Shown piece by piece: positions 1 through 6,574 of a stretch of DNA of 43,876 bases; the stretch's first letter is position 1; every line of letters starts with the position of its first letter. A model generated the notes under the pieces. That model saw only the letters and a list, made by a program, of their open reading frames with translations, had not been told where the DNA came from and searched no databases. The stretch spans positions 1 through 43,876 of the forward strand of contig JBKJZR010000168.1 of the NCBI GenBank assembly GCA_046715035.1. Reading direction: 5' to 3'. The DNA is from PALSA-1004 sp046715035 (GTDB lineage: Bacteria; Pseudomonadota; Gammaproteobacteria; Burkholderiales; SG8-41). Both the position numbers and the translations under genes were made by a program.

Positions 1-454
1 CGACGCTGAACCCGTACTTTTCGTATGCCGCCAGCGCGGGGCCGTTGCGCCTGTTGACCGCAAGCACCAGCGACCGGCAGCCACGCGCCCGCGCGATGGC
101 GATGGCGCGGTCCAGCAGCATGCCGCCGTAACCCCGGCGCTGAAAATCGGGATGCACGTAGAGCTTGTCGACCTTCATCGCGTCCGACGGCGCCAGCACG
201 AAGTAGGAACAAAAACCGGCCATCGTGCCGTCGAGCAGAAGCTGGTCCCACCAGATGTCGCCGCGCTCCAGCTCCGCACGCACGATCCGCGGATCGTAAC
301 GCTGCTGCAGCATGAATTCTATCTGCGCGGCGCTGATGATACCGGGGTAATGCCGGCGCCAGATCTCGCCCGCGAGCGCGCATAGCCGTTCGACGTCCTG
401 TGGCCTGAGCGGCACTACGCTCGCCTGGACAGCGGCATCGGTCTCACGCTTCAT
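1..454 (-). CDS. GNAT-family N-acetyltransferase (3' end outside window)
   Basis: The minus-strand frame opens with ATG at 454 and runs off the left edge, giving about 151 residues without a stop. The visible protein has the GNAT layout: an N-terminal alpha/beta part, then a beta strand leading into the acetyl-CoA pyrophosphate-binding loop (HPDFQRRGYGGMLLDRA, fitting the family's R/Q-x-x-G-x-G/A rule), then an 'AVNRRNGPALAAYEKYGF' region typical of motif B near the C-terminus. Proteins of this kind transfer an acetyl group from acetyl-CoA to an amine; the acceptor cannot be told from the sequence. It lies 28 nt downstream of the acyltransferase gene on the same strand, so co-transcription is likely. 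Only the last few residues should be missing. Family call is secure, substrate unknown. Confidence 0.85.
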   Translation of the reverse strand, partial: MKRETDAAVQASVVPLRPQDVERLCALAGEIWRRHYPGIISAAQIEFMLQQRYDPRIVRAELERGDIWWDQLLLDGTMAGFCSYFVLAPSDAMKVDKLYVHPDFQRRGYGGMLLDRAIAIARARGCRSLVLAVNRRNGPALAAYEKYGFSV

Positions 455-482
455 GTCCGCTCCCTCCGAGTTTGGCAAGCAA

Positions 483-1370
483 TCATTCGACTGCCGGCGG
501 GCGTTCGTACGGACTGGATTCGCCCGGCGGACGCGTCTTGAAGCGCTTATGCAGCCAATAATACTGTTCCGGCATTTCGCGCACGCGCTCTTCGATGAAA
601 GCATTCATGCGGCGCGTGTCAGCCGCGATGTCGTCTCCCGGGAAATCCTGCCACGCCGGATAAAAGCGCAGCTCGTAGCCCTGCGCACCAGGAAGCTGGC
701 GGGTTACCGCAGGCACGACGACGGCGCGTCCCAGCTGCGCGAGGCGCGGCAGCGCAGTGACGGTCGCGGCCGGCACGCCGAAGAAAGGCACGAACAGCGA
801 ATCGCGCGGGCCCAAATCCATATCGGGCAGGTAATAAAACGGGACACCTTCGCGTATGGTCTTGACCACTGCGCGGATTCCGTCCTGGCGCGCGAACAGC
901 ACCGGCTTCACGAAGCGGGTGCGGCCGTGGAGCAGTATGCGGTCGAAAACCGGGTCCTTCTGCTGGCTGTACATCGATGCGCCGCGCCATTCGGTGATGA
1001 TGCGCGAGCCGCCCATATCGAGTCCGACGAAATGTGGCGCGAGCCAGATCACCGGCCGGTCCGCGACGGCTCGCCAGTGCTCGAGGCCTTCGACGCGAAC
1101 CATGCGCTGAATGCGCGCCTGGGAGCCCCACCACAAAACGCCGTGCTCGAGCAGGCTGCGGCCGAACGCGCAAAAGTGCTGTTGCGCGAGCGCGCGCCTT
1201 GCCGCGCGATCGAACTGCGGAAAACACAACGCCAGGTTGGTGAGCACCACGCGGCGGCGCGAACGGGCCAGCGCATACAGGACCAGGCCGAGACCGCGAC
1301 CGAGCGGTGAGAGCAACGGCAGCGGCAGGAAATGCAGTAACCAGATAAGCACGAGGCCCAGGCGCTCCAC
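483..1370 (-). CDS. Lipid A biosynthesis lauroyl/myristoyl acyltransferase (LpxL/LpxM/HtrB family)
   Basis: 295 residues starting with GTG at 1370. An N-terminal hydrophobic stretch (about residues 5-33) anchors the protein in the inner membrane. The catalytic HX4D motif of the lysophospholipid acyltransferase superfamily is present as H113-FVGL-D118, and a conserved 'YSQQKDPVFD' segment follows, as in LpxL-type enzymes. Such enzymes add a secondary acyl chain from acyl-ACP to the Kdo2-lipid A precursor on the cytoplasmic face. The length fits the family (about 290-310). The gene is divergent from metK, an arrangement familiar from other betaproteobacteria. Which acyl chain and position it uses cannot be decided here, so I give no symbol. 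Confidence 0.88.
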   Translation of the reverse strand: MERLGLVLIWLLHFLPLPLLSPLGRGLGLVLYALARSRRRVVLTNLALCFPQFDRAARRALAQQHFCAFGRSLLEHGVLWWGSQARIQRMVRVEGLEHWRAVADRPVIWLAPHFVGLDMGGSRIITEWRGASMYSQQKDPVFDRILLHGRTRFVKPVLFARQDGIRAVVKTIREGVPFYYLPDMDLGPRDSLFVPFFGVPAATVTALPRLAQLGRAVVVPAVTRQLPGAQGYELRFYPAWQDFPGDDIAADTRRMNAFIEERVREMPEQYYWLHKRFKTRPPGESSPYERPPAVE

Positions 1371-1474
1371 TATGCGCCCCCCGCGACTGCTGCCGCAGTT
1401 GCGCTACCGTCCACCGTGTAGTGTGCTGCGAGCGGAACGCGCCGCGGCCCGGGCGCGTCTGGCATGAAATTCGC

Positions 1475-1505
1475 TTTAGGGCCTGGCTGCTGTTTGATAT
1501 ATACT
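1475..1505 (+). promoter_or_regulatory. Candidate metK promoter
   Basis: A good -10 hexamer TATACT lies at 1500-1505, 34 nt before the metK start codon. The best upstream match is only TTTAGG at 1475-1480 with a 19-bp gap, so the -35 is weak. The short leader (about 1512-1539) shows no clear Shine-Dalgarno sequence and no riboswitch-like structure. A SAM-responsive element was looked for and not found. Confidence 0.4.
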
Positions 1506-1539
1506 CTCGCGCTTTGTCACTTCCGCCCGCCCTATCCCC

Positions 1540-2700
1540 ATGAGTGATTTTCTATTTACTTCCGAATCGGTTTCCGAAGGTCATCCGGACAAGGTCGCGG
1601 ACCAGATTTCGGACGCCGTGCTCGACGCCATCTTAGCCCAGGACAAACACGGTCGTGTAGCCGCCGAGACGCTAGTCGCCACCGGTCTGGTGGTGATGGC
1701 GGGCCAAATCACCACCAGCGCGAAGGTGAATTACAGCGAAATCGCGCGCGACGTCATCAAGAAAATCGGCTATGACGATTCGGCTATCGGCTTCGACTAT
1801 CGCAGCTGCGCCGTGCTCACCGCCTACGATGCGCAATCCGTCGACATCGCGCAAGGCGTGGATGAAGGCAAGGGCCTCGACCTCGAGCAGGGTGCCGGCG
1901 ATCAGGGCCTGATGTACGGTTACGCGTGCGATGAGACGCCGCAACTCATGCCCGTGCCGATCTATTATTCACATCGCCTGATGGAGCGCCACGGCGAACT
2001 GCGCAAGGATGGGCGCCTGCCGTGGCTGCGGCCGGACGCGAAGTCGCAGGTCACTGTGCGCTATGTCGACGGCAAGCCGGTGCAGATCGAAACCGTCGTA
2101 ATCTCGACACAGCATCACCCCGACGTCACCCACGAGCAGATCAAGGAAGCGGTCATCGAGGAAATCGTCAAGCCGGTATTTCCCAAGCACATGCTGAAGG
2201 AAGATACCAAGTATCTGATCAACCCAACCGGGCGTTTCGTGATCGGCGGGCCCATGGGCGACACCGGCCTGACCGGCCGTAAAATCATCGTCGACACCTA
2301 CGGCGGCTATTCACGTCACGGGGGCGGCGCGTTTTCCGGCAAGGACCCGTCCAAGGTCGACCGCTCGGCGGCCTATGCTGCGCGCCATGTCGCGAAGAAC
2401 ATCGTGGCCGCGGGCCTCGCCAGCAAATGCGAAGTGCAGGTCGCGTATGCGATCGGCGTCGCGCGCCCGGTCAGCGTCCATGTGGACACGTTCGGCACGG
2501 GCAGGATCGCGGACGATAGAATCGGCAAGCTGGTCGAGCAGCATTTCGACCTGCGTCCCAAGGGCATCATCCACGCGCTGAATCTGCTGCGCCCGATCTA
2601 TTTCAAGACCGCGGCTTACGGGCACTTCGGCCGCGACGAGCCCGAGTTCTCATGGGAAGCGACCGACAAAGTCGCCGCGCTCAAGGACGCCGCCCGCTAG
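1540..2700 (+). CDS. metK: S-adenosylmethionine synthetase (methionine adenosyltransferase)
   Basis: 386 residues, the usual length for bacterial MetK. The enzyme makes S-adenosylmethionine from methionine and ATP in the cytosol. Diagnostic features are the N-terminal SEGHPDKVADQ segment with catalytic His15, the ATP-binding hexapeptide region GAGDQG at 118-123, and the glycine-rich P-loop-like GGGAFSGKD at 261-269. All three family domains are intact. It is the first gene of an activated-methyl cycle block (metK, ahcY, metF). The ATG at 1540 gives the canonical N-terminus MSDFLFTSESV, although no Shine-Dalgarno is evident upstream. The 127-nt gap to ahcY contains a SAH riboswitch, so the two genes can be controlled separately. 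Confidence 0.98.
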   Translation: MSDFLFTSESVSEGHPDKVADQISDAVLDAILAQDKHGRVAAETLVATGLVVMAGQITTSAKVNYSEIARDVIKKIGYDDSAIGFDYRSCAVLTAYDAQSVDIAQGVDEGKGLDLEQGAGDQGLMYGYACDETPQLMPVPIYYSHRLMERHGELRKDGRLPWLRPDAKSQVTVRYVDGKPVQIETVVISTQHHPDVTHEQIKEAVIEEIVKPVFPKHMLKEDTKYLINPTGRFVIGGPMGDTGLTGRKIIVDTYGGYSRHGGGAFSGKDPSKVDRSAAYAARHVAKNIVAAGLASKCEVQVAYAIGVARPVSVHVDTFGTGRIADDRIGKLVEQHFDLRPKGIIHALNLLRPIYFKTAAYGHFGRDEPEFSWEATDKVAALKDAAR

Positions 2701-2718
2701 CGCACCGCAAACAGCGTC

Positions 2719-2800
2719 ATTCCACCCTGAGGGGCGCTGCAGCGGGCGTCCGTCCGCCACGCTCAGGGTGCGCAAGCACACCCGCAAGGGCGCCCATTCG
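2719..2800 (+). promoter_or_regulatory. SAH riboswitch upstream of ahcY
   Basis: The leader folds as the S-adenosylhomocysteine riboswitch class. P1 is a perfect 9-bp helix, 2723-2731 paired with 2762-2770 (arm CACCCTGAG). The conserved core GGGGCGCTGCAGCGG follows at 2731-2745, then the CCACGCTC segment at 2757-2764. The pseudoknot is formed by GGGCGC at 2732-2737 with GCGCCC at 2790-2795. In known members, SAH binding turns on expression of the downstream SAH hydrolase gene. The element ends about 20 nt before the GGAGG Shine-Dalgarno (2816-2820) of ahcY, so control at translation initiation is plausible. An ATG at 2768 lies inside P1 and is not the start. Confidence 0.93.
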
Positions 2801-2827
2801 ACTTGCAATCTGAATGGAGGACGCATC

Positions 2828-4243
2828 ATGAAAGCCGCAGTCAATCCCCAGTTTACCGACTACAAAGTCGCCGCTATCGGCCAGGCTGAATTCGGCCGTA
2901 AGGAAATCGCCATCGCCGAGACTGAAATGCCCGGTTTGATGGCGGTGCGCGAAGAGCATAAAGGCAAGCAGCCCCTAAAAGGTGCGCGCATCGCCGGCTC
3001 GCTGCACATGACCATCCAGACCGCGGTGCTGATCGAAACGCTTGCCGCGCTCGGCGCGGAAATCCGCTGGGCATCGTGCAATATATTCTCGACGCAGGAC
3101 CACGCCGCAGCCGCGATCGCCGCCCGCGGCATTCCGGTATTTGCGTACAAGGGCGAAACGCTCGAGGATTACTGGGAATACACGCACCGCATCCTCGACT
3201 GGTCGGACGGCGGCACGCCCAACATGATCCTCGACGATGGCGGCGACGCGACGCTGTTGGTGACCCTCGGCGCGAAAGCCGAAAAAGACCCGAAGGTTCT
3301 TCCCGAGGCCACGAACGAGGAAGAGCGCGTGCTGTTTGCGGCGATCCGCAAGACCCTCAAGGAGCGGCCCGGCTTCTATTCGCGGATCCAGGCCAACATC
3401 AAAGGCGTCGCCGAGGAGACGACGACCGGCGTGCATCGCCTGTACCAGATGGAGAAAGAGGGGCGCCTGCCGTTTCCCGCAATCAACGTCAACGACTCGG
3501 TGACCAAGTCCAAGTTCGACAACCTCTATGGCTGCCGGGAGTCGCTGGTCGACGCGATCAAGCGTGCTACCGACGTGATGATCGCCGGCAAGATCGCCGT
3601 GGTCGCGGGTTACGGCGACGTCGGCAAGGGCAGCGCGGAGGCTTTGCGCGCGCTGTCCGCCCAGGTGTGGGTGACCGAGATCGATCCGATCTGCGCACTG
3701 CAGGCGGCGATGGAGGGTTTCCGCGTCGTGACCATGGATTACGCGGCTGACAAGGCGGATATTTTCGTCACCGCCACCGGTAATGTCAGCGTGATCACGC
3801 ACGAGCATATGAAGCGCATGAAGCATAATGCGATCGTGTGCAACATCGGCCACTTCGATTCCGAGATCGAAATCGCTGCGCTCAAAGCTTACCCGTGGGA
3901 CAACATCAAGCCGCAGGTCGACCATGTCGTGTTCCCCGACGGCAAGCGGTTGATCCTGCTGGCCGAAGGCCGGCTGGTGAACCTCGGCTGCGGCACCGGC
4001 CATCCATCGTTCGTGATGTCCAATTCATTCACCAACCAGACCCTCGCGCAGCTCGAGCTGTTTACGAAGGGCGACCAGTACGAGAACAAGGTCTATGTGC
4101 TGCCCAAGCAGCTCGACGAGAAGGTGGCGCGCCTGCACCTGAACAAGCTCGGCGTCGACCTCACGGTGCTGACCGAATCCCAGTGTAATTATCTGAACGT
4201 GCCCATCGAGGGGCCGTACAAGTCCGACCACTACCGCTATTGA
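2828..4243 (+). CDS. ahcY: S-adenosylhomocysteine hydrolase (adenosylhomocysteinase)
   Basis: 471 residues. The enzyme splits SAH reversibly into adenosine and homocysteine using bound NAD, which relieves product inhibition of methyltransferases. The NAD-binding Rossmann loop GYGDVGKG is at residues 261-268. The C-terminus ends PYKSDHYRY, the hallmark tail that reaches the neighbouring subunit's cofactor. The length includes the roughly 40-residue insert typical of the bacterial and plant type. The start is ATG 2828, set by GGAGG at 2816-2820. The longer in-frame opening from 2768 runs through the SAH riboswitch and is rejected. Regulation by the riboswitch is expected: high SAH should raise expression. 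Confidence 0.98.
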   Translation: MKAAVNPQFTDYKVAAIGQAEFGRKEIAIAETEMPGLMAVREEHKGKQPLKGARIAGSLHMTIQTAVLIETLAALGAEIRWASCNIFSTQDHAAAAIAARGIPVFAYKGETLEDYWEYTHRILDWSDGGTPNMILDDGGDATLLVTLGAKAEKDPKVLPEATNEEERVLFAAIRKTLKERPGFYSRIQANIKGVAEETTTGVHRLYQMEKEGRLPFPAINVNDSVTKSKFDNLYGCRESLVDAIKRATDVMIAGKIAVVAGYGDVGKGSAEALRALSAQVWVTEIDPICALQAAMEGFRVVTMDYAADKADIFVTATGNVSVITHEHMKRMKHNAIVCNIGHFDSEIEIAALKAYPWDNIKPQVDHVVFPDGKRLILLAEGRLVNLGCGTGHPSFVMSNSFTNQTLAQLELFTKGDQYENKVYVLPKQLDEKVARLHLNKLGVDLTVLTESQCNYLNVPIEGPYKSDHYRY

Positions 4244-4269
4244 TAGCCGCTTGACGGCTTTGGGCGAGC

Positions 4270-4315
4270 GGCTCCATAATGGCTCCATAGTGGAAGTTAT
4301 TTGGAGCCATTATGG
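4270..4315 (+). promoter_or_regulatory. Palindromic toxin-antitoxin operator overlapping the antitoxin start
   Basis: Two perfect 14-bp inverted arms, CCATAATGGCTCCA at 4274-4287 and its reverse complement at 4302-4315, are separated by 14 bp. The left arm also sits in a direct repeat of GGCTCCATA at 4270-4278 and 4281-4289, one helical turn (11 bp) apart. The right arm contains both the GGAG ribosome site (4303-4306) and the ATG of the antitoxin. VapBC/FitAB complexes are known to repress themselves by binding inverted repeats, so this is the expected operator. Confidence 0.8.
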
Positions 4316-4626
4316 CTGTTAACCTATCGATTAAGAATGTGCCTGACACGCTCGCAGAAACGTTGCGCGCGCGGGCCGAGCGCAATCACCGCTCGCTGCA
4401 AGGCGAGTTGATGGCGATCCTGGAAAGTGCGGTCGATGCGCGCGTCCCCGCATCGGAGGCAGCAACTTCTCCGGTACGCAAGCTTTCAATCGACGAAGTC
4501 GCCGAGCAGGCGCGCAAGCTTTTTCCACGGGGCACGCCCAGTTCCACTGGCTTTATCCGCGCCATGCGGGACGGCCGCTACGGCGAGGAATGGGCGCGCA
4601 CCGGGCGCCACGATCAGCCGGACTGA
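4312..4626 (+). CDS. Ribbon-helix-helix antitoxin, FitA/VapB type
   Basis: 104 residues. The first 45 (AVNLSIKNVPDTLAETLRAR onward, then NHRSLQGELMAILE) match the Arc-like ribbon-helix-helix DNA-binding domain of FitA-type antitoxins: a beta strand followed by two helices. The C-terminal stretch, with STGFIRAMRDGRYG near residues 81-94, is the kind of extended tail that inserts into the PIN toxin's active site. The protein should neutralise the toxin encoded 3 nt downstream and, with it, repress their shared promoter through the palindrome overlapping its own start codon. The ATG at 4312 has GGAG at 4303-4306. Family call is solid; binding behaviour is inferred from family knowledge. Confidence 0.88.
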   Translation: MAVNLSIKNVPDTLAETLRARAERNHRSLQGELMAILESAVDARVPASEAATSPVRKLSIDEVAEQARKLFPRGTPSSTGFIRAMRDGRYGEEWARTGRHDQPD

Positions 4627-4629
4627 GTA

Positions 4630-5073
4630 ATGGCGAGGCTCATCGTTGCGGAACCGCCGGCAACCTATGCGCAACGGCCCGCGTTGGTCGTCGACGCCAG
4701 CGTGCTGACTGCGGCGGTGTTCGCTGAAACCGAGCAGGAGCAGGCGTTGGCCTGGATGCGGGGACGCGCATTGTGCGCCCCGGAAGTGGTGGATCTCGAG
4801 ATGACCAATGCCGCCTTGAACAAGCTCCGCCGCAGGCTCGCCTCCGTGGAAGCTGCCACCGCGGCGCTGGCCAAATTCGCTGCGCTGGACATCGAACGCC
4901 GCTCCATCGCGACCGATGGCGTCTTTGATCTTGCCGTGCGGTGGAAGCTATCCGCGTACGACGCCGCATACCTCTGGCTGGCGGCCGAGATCAAGGCGCC
5001 GCTGGCGACGTTCGACACGCGGCTGGGTGAAGCGGCCAAGGCGCATCTCGAAAATCTCGGGAGAAAAGCGTGA
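4630..5073 (+). CDS. vapC: PIN-domain ribonuclease toxin, VapC family
   Basis: 147 residues covering a single PIN domain. The acidic metal-binding residues are all in place: Asp22 in VVDAS, Glu57 in DLEMTNA, Asp111 in SAYDAAY and Asp129 in TFDTRLG. Family members are Mg-dependent RNases that cut tRNA or rRNA and stop translation; the specific RNA target cannot be read from the sequence. A 17-residue N-terminal extension precedes the PIN core, which is unusual but encoded without a better start. The gene follows the antitoxin by 3 nt, so it is translated from the same mRNA. Its TGA overlaps a GTG that opens a short relic frame. Confidence 0.9.
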   Translation: MARLIVAEPPATYAQRPALVVDASVLTAAVFAETEQEQALAWMRGRALCAPEVVDLEMTNAALNKLRRRLASVEAATAALAKFAALDIERRSIATDGVFDLAVRWKLSAYDAAYLWLAAEIKAPLATFDTRLGEAAKAHLENLGRKA

Positions 5074-5159
5074 CGCCGCGCGAACGCTTTCTCGCGTTGC
5101 TCAAGCACGACATACTCAAGCTCGACCTCGCAGAACTTAACTTCGGATCTGCTGCATGA
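5070..5159 (+). pseudogene. 29-codon relic frame, possibly the N-terminus of a DNA methyltransferase
   Basis: A GTG overlapping the vapC stop (GTGA) opens a frame reading MTPRERFLALLKHDILKLDL and then AELNFGSAA before a TGA. From memory, the pattern 'LLK-DI-KLDLAELNFG-IYR' occurs at the N-terminus of adenine-specific DNA methyltransferases of restriction-type systems; here it ends exactly after NFG. That would make it the stump of a truncated gene that entered with the toxin-antitoxin pair. The match is recalled, not computed, and the frame is short, so this is a lead only. Confidence 0.3.
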
Positions 5160-5388
5160 GTTTAAGACACTGACGCTCGACGTGTTGCCCACCCGCAGTT
5201 ACTTGGTCAGCGCAACAACTTTTTCGGCGATTGAAGCGCGCGAGCCCGGCGTATCGCGCGCGAGTCTTCGTGATCGCGGCATGCTGATGCAGGCGAAGAC
5301 CTGCGGAATATACCAACGATTTCGGACGATCTACGCACCGCGCTAATAACCGCCGTGGCAGAATAAATTATTGTTACAGTGACTACCC
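5160..5388 (+). other. Intergenic tract before metF, with an unassigned open frame to 5346
   Basis: A plus-strand frame without an ATG or GTG start near its beginning stays open from at least 5158 to TAA 5344-5346 (63 codons; it includes REPGVSRASLRDRGMLMQ). I recognise no family in it, and it may be decayed sequence carried with the toxin-antitoxin insertion. The last 40 nt before metF are AT-rich (AATAAATTATTG, 5362-5373) and may hold the metF promoter, but no convincing -35/-10 pair or ribosome site was found. Confidence 0.35.
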
Positions 5389-6234
5389 ATGCAATCACAA
5401 AGGAAATTCACGCGCACCTTCAGCTTCGAGTTCTTCCCGCCCAACTCGGAGGAGGGGCAGGAGAAGCTGCGGGCGACAACGCGACAGCTCGCGCAGCTGA
5501 CGCCGAAGTTTTTCTCGGTGACGTATGGCGCAGGCGGCTCGACGCGCGAGCGCACGCTCGGCACCGTGCTCGAGATCCGGGCGACCGGCCATGCGGCCGC
5601 GCCGCACATCTCCTGCGTCGCGTCGACGAAGGAGAATATCCGCGAGTGGCTGCAGCGCTACCAGGATCACGGCATCAAGCATCTCGTGGCGCTGCGGGGC
5701 GACCTGCCCTCGGGGCTGGGGGCGACCGGCGAGTTCCGCTACGCCAACGAGCTCGTGGCATTCATCCGCGCCGAGTTCGGGGACACGTTCCATATCGAAG
5801 TCGCTGCCTACCCCGAGTTTCATCCCCAGTCCAGCCGCGCGCAGGACGACCTGCTCGCCTTCAGGCGCAAAGTCGAGGCGGGTGCCGATTCGGCGATCAC
5901 GCAGTACTTCTACAATGCCGATGCTTATTACCGTTTCATCGATGAATGCGAAGCGATGGGTATCGATATCCCCATCGTTCCGGGCATCATGCCGATCGGC
6001 CGTTTTTCGCAGCTCGCGCGCTTCTCGGACGCCTGCGGCGCCGAGATTCCGCGCTGGATCCGCAAGAAATTCGAAGGCTACGGCGACGATCTCGCGTCGA
6101 TTCGGGCTTTCGGCCTAGATGTCGTGACGGCGCTCTGCGATGACCTGTTGAAGCAGGGCGCGCCCGGGCTGCATTTTTACACCCTCAACCAGGCCGGGCT
6201 CACCACGACCATCTGGCAGCGGCTGGGACTGTAA
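5389..6234 (+). CDS. metF: 5,10-methylenetetrahydrofolate reductase
   Basis: 281 residues forming one FAD-binding TIM barrel of normal bacterial length. MetF reduces 5,10-methylene-THF to 5-methyl-THF with NADH, supplying the methyl group for methionine synthesis. The N-terminal FSFEFFPP motif carries the catalytic Glu14, equivalent to Glu28 in E. coli. The RGDLPSG segment near residue 103 is the usual flavin/NADH-contacting loop. With metK and ahcY it completes a methionine/SAM recycling neighbourhood, interrupted here by the vapBC-type pair. The start at 5389 gives the expected N-terminus, but no clear Shine-Dalgarno precedes it. Confidence 0.97.
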   Translation: MQSQRKFTRTFSFEFFPPNSEEGQEKLRATTRQLAQLTPKFFSVTYGAGGSTRERTLGTVLEIRATGHAAAPHISCVASTKENIREWLQRYQDHGIKHLVALRGDLPSGLGATGEFRYANELVAFIRAEFGDTFHIEVAAYPEFHPQSSRAQDDLLAFRRKVEAGADSAITQYFYNADAYYRFIDECEAMGIDIPIVPGIMPIGRFSQLARFSDACGAEIPRWIRKKFEGYGDDLASIRAFGLDVVTALCDDLLKQGAPGLHFYTLNQAGLTTTIWQRLGL

Positions 6235-6428
6235 CGCGAGCGGCGTGCGGCGCTACAGGGCTTTGGTCTGACCTAACCGCGTTACAGCGCTCGACCCCCG
6301 GCCCTGAACTTCACTCCAGCGGGTGACGGGCGAGCGCTGCGACGGTCCTCAGGACAAGCGTCGAGCGCAGCCTCGAGGTCGGCCGGTTTTTTGATGCTCA
6401 ACAATGATGTCTCAAAGGAGGAAACGCC

Positions 6429-6542
6429 ATGCCCCGCGCGAGCCGGAAGGGTTCGGCCATCGCCGCAAGCGATGACTGCGTCGTTGTCGAAGGCAACAGG
6501 GAGCGCATCGCTTTCTGGAAAGGCGTAACGGTCGAAACGTAA
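6429..6542 (+). CDS. 37-residue small protein of unknown function
   Basis: The frame reads MPRASRKGSAIAASDDCVVV and continues to ...AFWKGVTVET, ending at TAA 6540-6542. Translation is credible because a near-perfect AAAGGAGG lies 5-6 nt before the ATG (6415-6422), the strongest ribosome site in this part of the window. The protein is basic at the N-terminus, has one Cys, and shows no membrane segment. I recognise no family. It sits alone between metF and the ABC exporter, 32 nt before the latter's start, and might be a leader or an independent small gene. Confidence 0.5.
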   Translation: MPRASRKGSAIAASDDCVVVEGNRERIAFWKGVTVET

Positions 6543-6574
6543 GCCGCCCCCGCACGCACATTCCGCCGCCAGCC

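Noticed and set aside
1371..1539. SAM riboswitch before metK
   Set aside because: No SAM-I, SAM-II or SAM-IV-like core or pseudoknot pattern was found in the leader.
2768..2827. 20-codon in-frame extension of ahcY
   Set aside because: It runs through the SAH riboswitch and lacks a ribosome site; GGAGG precedes ATG 2828, which gives the normal N-terminus.
6336..6392. Terminator after metF (imperfect GC stem, then GGTTTTTTG)
   Set aside because: The best stem has bulges and ends about 15 nt before the T-run, so a proper intrinsic terminator is not formed.
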